Shown piece by piece: positions 51,425 through 60,207 of a stretch of DNA of 64,000 bases. The notes under the pieces were generated by a model, which had not been told where the DNA came from, did not search any database, and saw only the letters and a program-made list of their open reading frames with translations. The stretch lies in assembly GCF_000152745.1 (NCBI RefSeq), contig NZ_CH672428.1:2447425-2511424 (forward strand), written 5' to 3'. The position numbers and the translations under genes are program-made. Each line of letters begins with the position of its first letter. The stretch's first letter is position 1. The DNA comes from Oceanicaulis sp. HTCC2633. Its GTDB lineage: Bacteria; Pseudomonadota; Alphaproteobacteria; Caulobacterales; Maricaulaceae.

Positions 51425-52909
51425 TTGAAGCCGCTGAACTACGCCTTTGCCCGCGAACGCGGCGTCGCCCTTCAGACCGGGGAGGTTCCGGTCTTCCTCC
51501 TGCGCGAGGATGCGGATGCACTGGCGCTGGTGGAAGCGCGCCGGGCGGCTGGTAAGGCGTTTGAAGTACGCACGCTCGATGCGCGCAGCTTTGATCGCGC
51601 CCTGTCTGAAATCTACGCCTTTGACGGCCTCGCTCATTCCATGTCGGACCGGGCCGAGGATGAGGCGGGCGAAAGCCTGTCCGACATCATCAACGACATT
51701 CCCAAGACCGCGGATCTTCTCGACAGCGCGTCGGACGCCCCGATCATTCGCCTGATCAATGGCCTGATCGCCGAGGCCGTGCGCTCGGGCGCCTCGGACA
51801 TTCACGTTGAACCGTTTGAAGACCGGGTGTCGGTGCGCCTGCGCGTGGATGGCGTCTTGCGTGAAATGGTGTCGCTGAGCGGGCGGCTCGCCCCGCCTTT
51901 GACGAGCCGCATCAAGGTGATGGCCCGGCTCGACATCGCCGAGAAGCGCATCCCCCAGGATGGCCGCCTGACCCTGACGCTCGCGGGCAAGGGCGTGGAT
52001 GTGCGCGTCTCGACCCTGCCGTCGCGCTATGGCGAACGCGTCGTGCTGCGCCTTCTAGACAAGGAGAGCGCGCGCTTCACCCTGGACCAGCTGGGCATGT
52101 CGCCGCGCCAGCTTGAAGACTTCCGCAAGGTGCTCAGCCAGCCCAATGGCGTGGTGCTGGTGACCGGTCCCACGGGCGCGGGCAAGACCACCACGCTCTA
52201 TGCTGGGCTCAACCTGCTCAATGACCAGACGCGCAACATCCTGACCGTGGAAGACCCGGTGGAATACGCGGTCGAGGGCGTGGGCCAGACCCAGGTGAAC
52301 ACCAAGGTCGGCATGACCTTTGCGGCGGGCCTGCGCGCCATTCTCCGTCAGGACCCTGATGTGGTGATGGTGGGCGAGATCCGCGATGTGGAGACCGCCG
52401 AGATCGCGGTGCAGGCCTCGCTGACCGGTCACCTCGTGCTCTCCACCGTGCACACCAATTCCGCTGCCGCCGCCGTGACGCGGCTTCGGGATATGGGCGT
52501 TGAAAGCTATCTGCTGGCGACCACGATCAAGGCGGTGGTGGCCCAGCGTCTGGTGCGGCGCCTGTGCCCGTCCTGCAAGGAGGCCTATGAGCCCGATGCC
52601 GGCGAGCAGCGCATGCTGGAGCTGGAGCCGGGCGAAACCGCGCTTTTGTACAAGCCCAAGGGCTGCGACAGCTGCGGCGGGTCGGGCTATCAGGGCCGCC
52701 GGGGCGTCTATGAGCTTCTGGTCGTTGATGACGCGGTCGCCTCGATGATCCACGAGGATGCGCGCGAGAGCGAGATCGCCCGTCACGCCTTCGCCCATCG
52801 CAATACGCTGTGGCGCTCGGGCGTGGAGCTGGCCAAGGCCGGTGAGACGTCACTGGCTGAAGTGATGCGGGTGTGTCGCGAGGATGGCGAGCGCGATGGC
52901 GGCGTTTGA
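51425..52909 (+). CDS. gspE: Type II secretion ATPase GspE
   Basis: 494 residues. A cytoplasmic hexameric ATPase driving pseudopilus assembly. The N-terminal part (about 1-100) contacts GspL. The core has the Walker A GPTGAGKTTT near 247-256, the Asp box and Walker B (LRQDPDVVMVGEIRD), a His box (TGHLVLSTVHTN) and the zinc-binding tetracysteine CxxC-x29-CxxC (Cys381/384/414/417). Translation starts at TTG 51425, six bases after GGGAG, with no nearer ATG preserving the N-terminus. It overlaps gspF by 14 nt. Confidence 0.96.
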   Translation: MKPLNYAFARERGVALQTGEVPVFLLREDADALALVEARRAAGKAFEVRTLDARSFDRALSEIYAFDGLAHSMSDRAEDEAGESLSDIINDIPKTADLLDSASDAPIIRLINGLIAEAVRSGASDIHVEPFEDRVSVRLRVDGVLREMVSLSGRLAPPLTSRIKVMARLDIAEKRIPQDGRLTLTLAGKGVDVRVSTLPSRYGERVVLRLLDKESARFTLDQLGMSPRQLEDFRKVLSQPNGVVLVTGPTGAGKTTTLYAGLNLLNDQTRNILTVEDPVEYAVEGVGQTQVNTKVGMTFAAGLRAILRQDPDVVMVGEIRDVETAEIAVQASLTGHLVLSTVHTNSAAAAVTRLRDMGVESYLLATTIKAVVAQRLVRRLCPSCKEAYEPDAGEQRMLELEPGETALLYKPKGCDSCGGSGYQGRRGVYELLVVDDAVASMIHEDARESEIARHAFAHRNTLWRSGVELAKAGETSLAEVMRVCREDGERDGGV

Positions 52910-54119
52910 GTACGAAGCGCTCGACGCGGCGGGCAAGCGAACCAGGGGTCTTCTGTCCGCCGATAGCGAAGCCGCCGCGCGCAAGGAGTTGCGCCGCCGC
53001 CGGCTGGCGCCCCTGTCTGTGTCGCGCGCCAGTGAGAAAGGCGCCGGCGCGAACCCGGTCGCGAACCTCTTCAAGCCCGGGGGCCTCTCCGAAGATGATC
53101 TGACCGGCGTCACGCGCCAGCTCGCCACGCTGATTGATGCGGGCATGCCGGTTGAGGAAGCAGTGGGTCTCGTGGGCGGCCAGGCGGACAAGGCCCAGGT
53201 CGGCCGCGTGCTGATGGGCGTGCGCGAAAAGGTCACCGAGGGCGAACGCCTGTCAGACGCCATGGCGCTCTATCCTGACAGCTTTCCCGGCGTCTACCGC
53301 GCCATGGTCGCGGCGGGGGAAAGCGCGGGCGGGCTCGGGCAGGTGCTCGAGCGTCTGGCGGACTATCTTGAAAAGGCGGGGGCGCTGAAGCGTCGGGTCG
53401 GCGCGGCGCTGATCTATCCCAGCGTGTTGGGCGTCGTTGCGCTCCTCGTGGTCTGCGTGCTGCTGGTGGCCATCGTGCCGAAGATCGCCGAGCAGTTTGA
53501 CACCATGAACATGACCCTGCCGCTGATCACGCGGGTGATGATCGCGCTGTCAGACGGGCTTCAGGCCAGCTGGCCGATCCTCCTTGTCGCGATCGTGGGC
53601 GCGGTCCTGCTGTATTCGGTTCTGATCCGGCGAGAGCCGGTCAAACGCGCGGTCCAGACCAGTCAGCTCGGCCTGCCGGGTTTGGGCGGGTTCGCGCGCA
53701 AGGTCGAGGCGGCGCGCTTTGCGCGCACCATGGCGATCCTGATCAATGCGGGTGCGGTGCTGCCCGAAGCCCTGCGCGCCGCGCGGCGGGCGTCCGACAA
53801 TCTGCCCTTCCAGGCGATGCTGGGCGAGGTGATCGAACAGGTCGAGACTGGCAAGGGTTTGGCGGATGCGCTTCGTCAGGCGCGCTGGTTCCCGCCCCTG
53901 ATGGTCTACATGGTGGCCGCGGGCGAACGCTCGGGCCGTCTGGCGGAGATGTTCCAGCGCTCCGCCGAGCATATGGAGGCCGAGGTCGATGGCGCCATCA
54001 CGGTGGGTCTGAGCCTGCTGGAGCCGGGCATCATCATCGCCATGGCCGTGATCGTGGTCGGGATCGTCCTGTCGATCCTGCTGCCGATCCTGCAACTGAA
54101 CACTGCTGCGCTGGGATAG
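52896..54119 (+). CDS. gspF: Type II secretion inner-membrane platform protein GspF
   Basis: 407 residues, starting with the canonical MAAFEYEALDAAGKRTRG. There are two GspF repeats of cytosolic helices (about 70-190 and 275-395), each with LATLIDAGMPVEEA- or MAILINAGAVLPEA-type motifs, and three membrane helices (about 170-195, 215-245 and 375-405). It anchors the ATPase and pseudopilus base. ATG 52884 is in frame but would add four residues before the conserved start. Confidence 0.95.
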   Translation: MAAFEYEALDAAGKRTRGLLSADSEAAARKELRRRRLAPLSVSRASEKGAGANPVANLFKPGGLSEDDLTGVTRQLATLIDAGMPVEEAVGLVGGQADKAQVGRVLMGVREKVTEGERLSDAMALYPDSFPGVYRAMVAAGESAGGLGQVLERLADYLEKAGALKRRVGAALIYPSVLGVVALLVVCVLLVAIVPKIAEQFDTMNMTLPLITRVMIALSDGLQASWPILLVAIVGAVLLYSVLIRREPVKRAVQTSQLGLPGLGGFARKVEAARFARTMAILINAGAVLPEALRAARRASDNLPFQAMLGEVIEQVETGKGLADALRQARWFPPLMVYMVAAGERSGRLAEMFQRSAEHMEAEVDGAITVGLSLLEPGIIIAMAVIVVGIVLSILLPILQLNTAALG

Positions 54120-54143
54120 CGCGGCCAGCAAGGAGACTGAGAC

Positions 54144-54608
54144 ATGCTGCTCACCAAACATGACGCGCGCCGTCTGGAGGATGAGGAAGCCGGGCTCTCG
54201 CTCGTGGAGGTCATGGTGGTCGTGGTGATCATCGGGCTCCTGGCCACCATCATCACCATCAATGTCCTGCCCATGCTGGGCCAGGCCAATTCCTCCACCG
54301 CCCAGACCCAGATCAGCCAGCTTGAACAGGCGCTGGAGACCTATCGCCTGCGCATGGGCCGCTATCCCAGCACCGATGAAGGGCTGGAGGCGCTGGTCAC
54401 CCCGCCCGCCGACGCCCGCCTCGCGACGCGCTTCCCCGAGGGCGGCTTCATCAACAATCTGCCCACCGATCCCTGGGGCAATGACTTCCTCTACCTCTAT
54501 CCGGGCGAGCATGGCCGCTTTGACGTCTGGACGCTGGGTGCGGACGGTCGCGAAGGCGGCGAGGGCGAAGACGCCGACATTGGCAACTGGACCGCCGAAC
54601 AGGACTGA
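54144..54608 (+). CDS. gspG: Major pseudopilin GspG
   Basis: 154 residues, polymerising into the T2SS pseudopilus. The class III leader is long and acidic (MLLTKHDARRLEDEEAG) and is cleaved before LSLVEVMVVVVIIGLLA, so the mature protein would begin with Leu rather than the usual N-methyl-Phe, while the Glu at +5 is kept. The C-terminal part has the calcium-binding GspG signature (LPTDPWGNDFLYLYPG, then DVWTLGADG). A GGAG site precedes the ATG. Its stop overlaps gspH by one base. Confidence 0.95.
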   Translation: MLLTKHDARRLEDEEAGLSLVEVMVVVVIIGLLATIITINVLPMLGQANSSTAQTQISQLEQALETYRLRMGRYPSTDEGLEALVTPPADARLATRFPEGGFINNLPTDPWGNDFLYLYPGEHGRFDVWTLGADGREGGEGEDADIGNWTAEQD

Positions 54609-55150
54609 TGTCGCCTCTGCCCCGATCCTCTCAGGCTGGCGTCTCCCTGATCGAGACGCTGGCGGCGCTGGCGATCATCGCGCTGGTGACGGGCGTGGCC
54701 GTAGTCATGCTCCAGCCCGAGGATTCGCCCGCACAGCTGGAGGGCGAGGCGCTGGTGCGCGCGCTCAACGAGGCGCGCCAGGAGGCGCTGGTTTCGGGTC
54801 AGCATGTCGGGTTTGCCGCCCGCTTTGACGGGCGCGGGTATCAGTTCTATCGCTTCGAGGACGGGGTCTGGCGCGTGCGCGCGGACCATCCCGCCTTTGA
54901 GGCGCACCGGTTTGAAGACCCGGACCTGATCATGAGCGTGCAGTCCGGCGCGATCAGCCGCCGGAACGAGGGCGCGCGTGATGACGCGGCAGAGGCGCTG
55001 AACGGCCCCGAAGTCTGGTTCGACCCCACCGGTTTTGACCAGCCCTTCGCCTTTGAATTGCGCGGTCCGGATGCCGTGCGGATCATCCAGCGCGATGGCG
55101 AGGGGCGGCTCAGCCTTTTCGATCCGAACGCGGCGGAGACGCCGTCATGA
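54608..55150 (+). CDS. gspH: Minor pseudopilin GspH
   Basis: 180 residues. The prepilin motif AG/VSLIETLAALAIIAL is preceded by a short basic leader. The globular part includes NEARQEALVSGQHVGF and a C-terminal AVRIIQRDGEGRLSLFD strand pattern typical of GspH/FimT. It is a minor subunit of the pseudopilus. It overlaps gspI by 4 nt (ATGA). Confidence 0.88.
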   Translation: MSPLPRSSQAGVSLIETLAALAIIALVTGVAVVMLQPEDSPAQLEGEALVRALNEARQEALVSGQHVGFAARFDGRGYQFYRFEDGVWRVRADHPAFEAHRFEDPDLIMSVQSGAISRRNEGARDDAAEALNGPEVWFDPTGFDQPFAFELRGPDAVRIIQRDGEGRLSLFDPNAAETPS

Positions 55151-55515
55151 GAGCGCAGCGTCAGGACGGGTTCTCGCTGATCGAGATGCTGGCCGCACTC
55201 GCCATTCTGGCGCTTGCCGGGGTCGCGTTGATGAATGCGCTGAGCACGTCCGCGCGTTCGGCCACGCTGGCGCGCGAGATGACTTTGGCGCAGATCGCGG
55301 CGCAGAACCTTCTCAGCGAGGCCTTGCTGAACGCCGGTCCCGGCGCAATGCGCGATCAACGCGGCGAGTATGCGCTGGGCGGGCAGAGTTTTGACTGGGC
55401 GCTGGAAGTGGATGATGCCGGCCAACCGGATCTCTTGCGCTTGCGCCTCGTGATTTCCGAGGCGGACGCGGACACGGTCCTCTACACGCTGGAAACCCTG
55501 CGGAGGACGTCATGA
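55147..55515 (+). CDS. gspI: Minor pseudopilin GspI
   Basis: 122 residues. Prepilin cleavage motif DG/FSLIEMLAALAILALAG, then the GspI-type LAREMTLAQIAAQNLLSEA helix and a small beta domain. With GspJ and GspK it forms the tip complex of the pseudopilus. It overlaps both neighbours by 4 nt. Confidence 0.9.
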   Translation: MRAQRQDGFSLIEMLAALAILALAGVALMNALSTSARSATLAREMTLAQIAAQNLLSEALLNAGPGAMRDQRGEYALGGQSFDWALEVDDAGQPDLLRLRLVISEADADTVLYTLETLRRTS

Positions 55516-56177
55516 AACGGCGTCACGAAGCAGGCTTCACCCTTGTGGAGGTGATGGCGGCGGTCATGGTCTTCGCCCTGATCAGCGCGATCAGCGTCGG
55601 GCTTCTGACGACCGCCCTGCGCTCGAAGGAAACCTCTGAAGCCGTGATGGCGGACCTTGCCGCCGTCCAGCGCATCCAGGCCCTGCTCAGCGAAGACATC
55701 GGCCAGATGGTGATGCGCCCGGTGCGCGATGAGGATGGCCTGACCGATCCGCGCGTGTTCGCCCTTGATGTTCAGGGCGCCGATCCCCTGAACCCCGACC
55801 GCGAAGGCGAGCCGCGCGAGATCCTGGTGCTGACGCGTTCGGGTTGGGCCAATCCCGGCGGGGTGCAGCCGCGCTCGGGCCTGCAGCGGGTCGCCTGGAT
55901 CTATGACGGCGATCATTTGTGGCGCGAAACGAGTCTCTATCCCGATCTGGCGCAGGGCGCCGCGCCTGTCCGCCAGATGATTGCGGAAGGGATCTCGGAT
56001 CTTCAGATCGAGGCGATGATGACCGGGGTCTGGACCGGGGTGGTCGAATTACGGCCCGGCCGCAATGGAGAAGCGGCGGCTCAGGCCCCGCGCGCGGTGC
56101 GCCTGTCCTATGTGCAGTCCACACTGGGCGAGATGGAGCATGTGGCGCTCTCACCAACCGCAGAGGTGGGGCGATGA
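55512..56177 (+). CDS. gspJ: Minor pseudopilin GspJ
   Basis: 221 residues. Prepilin motif AG/FTLVEVMAAVMVFALISA, then VMADLAAVQRIQALLSEDIGQMV and RPVRDEDG, characteristic of GspJ, followed by the LVLTRSGWANPG and LQRVAWIYDGDHLWRE strands. It is a tip subunit partnering GspI and GspK. It overlaps gspK by ATGA. Confidence 0.92.
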   Translation: MKRRHEAGFTLVEVMAAVMVFALISAISVGLLTTALRSKETSEAVMADLAAVQRIQALLSEDIGQMVMRPVRDEDGLTDPRVFALDVQGADPLNPDREGEPREILVLTRSGWANPGGVQPRSGLQRVAWIYDGDHLWRETSLYPDLAQGAAPVRQMIAEGISDLQIEAMMTGVWTGVVELRPGRNGEAAAQAPRAVRLSYVQSTLGEMEHVALSPTAEVGR

Positions 56178-57181
56178 GGGCGCGGACGTCAGAACGCGGC
56201 ACGGCGCTGATCGCGGCGCTCCTGCTGGTCGCCCTGATGGCGGCGGTGGCGGTGCAATTGATGGATGTGACGCGCTTTGCCGCCTTCCGCACCGCCCAGA
56301 TCGACCAGCGTGCGCAGGCGGTCTGGATGGCGCGGGGCGCGCGTGATCTGGCCGAAGCCGCCTTCCTGAATGCCGGCGCTCCAGGCCGCTCTGTGATGCG
56401 ATCCGATGAGCTGTGGCTGGCCGGACCGGTCGTGTTTCCGCTGGAGAACGGGCAGGTGGTGGGCGAGATCCATGACCGGAACAACTGTCTGAACATCAAC
56501 GCGCTGGTTGCGCCGGATACAGACGGCGATGACCCGCTGGAGCGCGAGGCGCGCAGCTCTGACATCCAATGGCTGCGACAGGCGTTCCTGTCCCTGTCCC
56601 TGGAGCTCGGGGTTCCCGCGGGCGAAGCCGAGACTCTGCTGGCCCAGATCACCGACTGGATTGATGCGGATCAGTCCGCGGAACCGGGAGGAGCCGAGGA
56701 TCGCACCTATGGCGCCTATGCTCAGCCCTATCGCGCCGCCAACCAGCCTTTCGTGGAGTTGGAGGAATTGCGCGCCCTGCCGGTGATGACGCCCTCGCTC
56801 TATGCCGCGTACCGGCCTGTCTTGTGTGTGCTGCCTCTGGCCGAGCAGCCGCCCTTGAACATCAACACGCTGTCGCTGGACCAGAGCCTGTTGCTGTCCG
56901 CGCTTGTGCATGAGGATCTGGACCCTGCGGATGCGGAGACCGTGCTTTTCCGCAGGCCGCCTGCCGGTTATGACAGCGCTGAGGATGTCTGGGCGGACCC
57001 GCTGATGGCGCAGCTTGATCTCAGCGATGCAGAGAAGACGCGGCTGACCTTGCGCAGCCGGTGGTTCGAAATGGCGGTGCGCGTGCAGCTGGCGGAGACC
57101 CGCTTTCACATGACAGAGCTGGCTGAACTCAATGAAGGCGGCGATCTGCGCCGTCACAGCCAGCGCTTTGGAGCCTTCTGA
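56174..57181 (+). CDS. gspK: Minor pseudopilin GspK (tip protein)
   Basis: 335 residues. The class III leader ends RG/TALIAALLLVALMAAVAVQL. As usual in GspK the +5 glutamate is missing. A large globular domain follows with RNNCLNINALVAPD and the second LNINTLSLDQSLLLSAL motif, both GspK hallmarks, and two helix-hairpin regions. It caps the pseudopilus. The frame is open upstream inside gspJ, but ATG 56174, coupled by ATGA, gives the correct leader. It overlaps gspL by 1 nt. Confidence 0.93.
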   Translation: MRARTSERGTALIAALLLVALMAAVAVQLMDVTRFAAFRTAQIDQRAQAVWMARGARDLAEAAFLNAGAPGRSVMRSDELWLAGPVVFPLENGQVVGEIHDRNNCLNINALVAPDTDGDDPLEREARSSDIQWLRQAFLSLSLELGVPAGEAETLLAQITDWIDADQSAEPGGAEDRTYGAYAQPYRAANQPFVELEELRALPVMTPSLYAAYRPVLCVLPLAEQPPLNINTLSLDQSLLLSALVHEDLDPADAETVLFRRPPAGYDSAEDVWADPLMAQLDLSDAEKTRLTLRSRWFEMAVRVQLAETRFHMTELAELNEGGDLRRHSQRFGAF

Positions 57182-58467
57182 TGACTGACGTGCTGATCCT
57201 TCAGCCGCCCTCCTCGGCAATGGCGGAGCAGACCGCCCGCTGGAGCGTGATCCGCGCCGGGGCGGTCATCGCCGAGGGCGTGACGGGGCCGGGCGCAACG
57301 GTCGAGCCCCCTGCCGGAACGGTGATCGTGCGGGCTGTGGTGGTCCTGCCGTCCGAAGATGTGTTCATCCGGCGCCTTCCGGTGCCGGGCCAGTCCGAAC
57401 GCGATGCGCGACGGGCCGCCCCCTTCCTGATCGAGGACCAGATCGCCCAGCCTCTGGACGATGTCGAAGTGAGCCTCGGTCCGGTTGGCGCAGATGGCGC
57501 GCGCTGGCTCGCGGCGGTGGATCGTGACCAGCTCAAGACCTGGCGGGAGATGCTGGCCAGTCTGGACGCCCCCCAGCACCATACTGTTCCTGACGGCATG
57601 GTGCTGACGGGGCATGGCGGCGATCTGACCGTGATGGGCTATGGCGACAGGGTAGTGTTCCAGACCCGGTCCGGCGACCTGGGTGCGCTCTCAGACAGCC
57701 AGGATGGAGCACGTGATCTCGACGCCGCGTTGTCCGACCCGGTCTGCGGTGCGATCGAGCCCCATCTCCTGACCCCGGTGCTGGCGGGGCTGGGCCGTCG
57801 CCTATCTCCCAAGCGGGTCCTGATCAGCACCGCGCTCGACCCCTCAGCGCTCGCGCCCGAGGGCAAGCCGATCGCCGTCAAACGCATTGATGCGCCGGAT
57901 CTGCGGATCGCGGCGGCTTCTCTGCCGCCGGAAGCGCTGGACGCCCTGCCGGCGATCTTTGGTGACGCCTTCGCAACGAAGCTGGACTGGGCGGCGCTCC
58001 TGAAGCCCTGGCGCGCCGCGGCGGTTCTGGGTCTGACGGCGGTGCTGGCGGCTTCCGGGCTCATGGTGGGGCAGGCCGCCTATCTCCAGGATCGCGCCAG
58101 TCGGTATCAGGCGGCGCAGGAGGCGGAATTCCGCATGCTGTTCCCCGAGGCGCGGATCGTGAATGTCAGCGCCCAGATGCGCCAGGCGCTCAACAGCGTC
58201 AGCGGCGGGGCTGTGAGCGGGGCGGGCTTCCTGCCGCTGGCGACGGTGCTGTCGGAGACGCTGAGCGATGTGGACGGCGTCCGGGTGGACTCCCTGCGCT
58301 ATGACGCCAGCCGGGGCGAACTCTCTGTGACGGCGCTCTATTCCGGGTTCGGCGACTTTGAACGCTTGCGCATGGCGGCTGAAGCGCGGGGCGCGGTGCT
58401 TGAGGATGGCGGCGCGCGGCAGAGCGCGGCAGGCGTTGCAGGCGAATTCATTGTGAGGCTGCCATGA
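57181..58467 (+). CDS. gspL: Type II secretion assembly protein GspL
   Basis: 428 residues. The cytoplasmic actin-like domain (about 1-270; RRAAPFLIEDQIAQPLDDV is typical) binds GspE. One membrane helix (about 280-300: VLGLTAVLAASGLMVGQAAY) precedes the periplasmic ferredoxin-like domain, whose RVDSLRYDASRGELSV segment matches GspL. It links the ATPase to GspM and the platform. It overlaps gspM by 4 nt. Confidence 0.9.
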   Translation: MTDVLILQPPSSAMAEQTARWSVIRAGAVIAEGVTGPGATVEPPAGTVIVRAVVVLPSEDVFIRRLPVPGQSERDARRAAPFLIEDQIAQPLDDVEVSLGPVGADGARWLAAVDRDQLKTWREMLASLDAPQHHTVPDGMVLTGHGGDLTVMGYGDRVVFQTRSGDLGALSDSQDGARDLDAALSDPVCGAIEPHLLTPVLAGLGRRLSPKRVLISTALDPSALAPEGKPIAVKRIDAPDLRIAAASLPPEALDALPAIFGDAFATKLDWAALLKPWRAAAVLGLTAVLAASGLMVGQAAYLQDRASRYQAAQEAEFRMLFPEARIVNVSAQMRQALNSVSGGAVSGAGFLPLATVLSETLSDVDGVRVDSLRYDASRGELSVTALYSGFGDFERLRMAAEARGAVLEDGGARQSAAGVAGEFIVRLP

Positions 58468-58970
58468 GCCAGACCACGCTCTTCACTCCGCTCATCAAGG
58501 CCTTTCAGGCGAGAACGGCCCGCGAGCAGGCGCTTCTGGCCGGACTGGCCGTGCTGGTGGTCCTGACGATCGCCTGGTTCGGCGTTCTGGCGCCGGCGAT
58601 GAGCTGGCGCGCCGATGCGGCCCGCCGATACGCCAACGCTGCGGAAGGCTATGAGAGCATTCTGGTTCAGGCGTCCGAGTATCGCGCCCTGTCCGCACAG
58701 GCGGTCAATGCCGATGATCGTGAGCCCTTGCGCACGCTGGCCGATCGTACCGCGCGCGAGCGTGGGCTGGCGATCAGCCGCGTCCAGCCGCTTGAGGACG
58801 GACGACTGGGCGTCTGGATGGAGCAGGCGGACGCGGACTCCCTGATGGGTTGGCTGAGCCTTCTGTCGCGCGAGCATGGCGTCAACGCCGAGCGTGTGAG
58901 TCTGGATCGCGAGGGCGAGACCCGGGTTCGCGCCCAGCTCACCCTGGTGCGCGCCGGAGGAGCGGGCTGA
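58464..58970 (+). CDS. gspM: Type II secretion assembly protein GspM
   Basis: 168 residues. A short cytosolic N-terminus and one membrane helix (about 23-45: QALLAGLAVLVVLTIAWFGVL) precede a periplasmic ferredoxin-like domain, including MGWLSLLSREHGVNAERVSL, a GspM pattern. It partners GspL in the inner-membrane platform. It overlaps gspL by 4 nt and gspN by 1. Confidence 0.88.
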   Translation: MSQTTLFTPLIKAFQARTAREQALLAGLAVLVVLTIAWFGVLAPAMSWRADAARRYANAAEGYESILVQASEYRALSAQAVNADDREPLRTLADRTARERGLAISRVQPLEDGRLGVWMEQADADSLMGWLSLLSREHGVNAERVSLDREGETRVRAQLTLVRAGGAG

Positions 58971-59701
58971 TGCGTCTTATTCTGATCCTCGGCTTTGTGC
59001 TGGCGCTTGTCGCGGGACTGGCGGTCACCGCTCCGACCCGGCTTGTCTATGATGCGCTGGCCCCGTCAGGGGTGGAAGCAGGACTGGTGCAGGGCAGCGT
59101 CTGGCGCGGGCAGGCGCTGCGTGTGCGTCTGGGCGGACGGGTTGTCCAACAGGTTGAAACCGGGCTGGAGCCGGCGTCCCTGCTGGCGCTGAGCCCGGCA
59201 ATGTCCATGCGGGTGACCGATCCCGAGATCCAGATTGACGCCCGGTTGCGCGCGGCCGGAGACGCAATCCGGATCGAGGAAGCGCAAGGCCTTGTCTCGG
59301 TCCGGGCATTGCCCCTGCTGGCGGGGCTGCCAACGCCGGCGGACAGCTTTGCGCGGCTCGATGGGGTGAGCGTTTCGCTCGATCAGTCGGGGCGCTGCAT
59401 CAGTGCGGAGGGCGCCGTGATGAGCCCGGCCCTGGCCGATGCGGGCGCACGCTATGATGTGGCCCTGCCGATCCTGGACATGAGTGTCTTCTGCGCAGGC
59501 GATGTGCTGGCGCTCAATCTTTCGGGCCAGAGCCCGGCGGTGGATCTGGAAGGCGTCATTCGCCTTGATGCGCAAGCGCCGTCCTACCGGATCGTCGCGA
59601 CGCCTCATGACCCCGAGGGCGGGCGGGTGCTATCCTTGATGGGCTTCCGCGCGGACGGGGCGCGCTGGATCGCGGACAGTGAAGAGATGGGAGAGGGCTG
59701 A
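58970..59701 (+). CDS. gspN: Type II secretion protein GspN
   Basis: 243 residues. An N-terminal membrane anchor or signal (LILILGFVLALVAGLAVTAPTRL) and a beta-rich periplasmic domain with VEAGLVQGSVWRGQALRVRLG, the characteristic start of GspN. It is the twelfth and last classical gene of the gsp set. GspN is absent from many T2SS; its role is poorly known. The frame continues upstream inside gspM, but ATG 58970 overlaps the gspM stop by 1 nt and gives the membrane helix. Confidence 0.88.
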   Translation: MRLILILGFVLALVAGLAVTAPTRLVYDALAPSGVEAGLVQGSVWRGQALRVRLGGRVVQQVETGLEPASLLALSPAMSMRVTDPEIQIDARLRAAGDAIRIEEAQGLVSVRALPLLAGLPTPADSFARLDGVSVSLDQSGRCISAEGAVMSPALADAGARYDVALPILDMSVFCAGDVLALNLSGQSPAVDLEGVIRLDAQAPSYRIVATPHDPEGGRVLSLMGFRADGARWIADSEEMGEG

Positions 59702-60207
59702 TGATGCGCTGGTTTCTGGCTGGCTTGTGTGCGGTGGGCGTCACCGCCTGCTCCGCCACGTCGTCTCCCGAACGGGCTCAGCTGATCGATCAGGCGCGCA
59801 ATGCGCCCGATCGCGCCGACAGCCTGCCGCCGCAGAACCTGCCGGACGGTCAGTGCGGCATCTTCCTGTTCGGCATGGGCGACCGGCATCCCTTTGTGGT
59901 GTTCGAGAATGACCGCGCCGGACGCGCGCTGATCCTGCATCAGGGCGTCATCCATGAGCTGGGCGTCACGCCGCAACCGGGCGCCTTCGTGCAGGGGGAA
60001 CGCTTCCGCCGGGTCTATCTCGATCAGGCGAGCAATCTCGTCTTCACCTTGACCGGCGAAGTGGGCGAGGAGACGGGGTCCGGGCCGCGCCTTGAGAATG
60101 TTCTGTTGCGCACGCGGGCGATTGACGGATCAGAGACCGTCAGGCCGCTGGGCGGGGTTTATTCCTGCCGCGACGGTTCGAACCGCACCGCTCCGGGCCG
60201 GCTCTAG
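59701..60207 (+). CDS. Small lipoprotein of the gsp operon, unknown function
   Basis: 168 residues. The signal ends in VGVTAC (Cys17 or 16 depending on which of two ATGs starts), predicting lipidation. The mature part is Arg/Asp-rich with two cysteines (GQCGIFLFG, YSCRDG) that may form a disulfide, and a predicted small beta domain. It overlaps gspN by 1 nt, so it is cotranscribed with the secretion genes. No pilotin (GspS/AspS) is otherwise present; a lipoprotein here is a candidate secretin chaperone, but I see no sequence match to known pilotins. It ends in a CTAG shared with gspO. Confidence 0.8.
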   Translation: MMRWFLAGLCAVGVTACSATSSPERAQLIDQARNAPDRADSLPPQNLPDGQCGIFLFGMGDRHPFVVFENDRAGRALILHQGVIHELGVTPQPGAFVQGERFRRVYLDQASNLVFTLTGEVGEETGSGPRLENVLLRTRAIDGSETVRPLGGVYSCRDGSNRTAPGRL

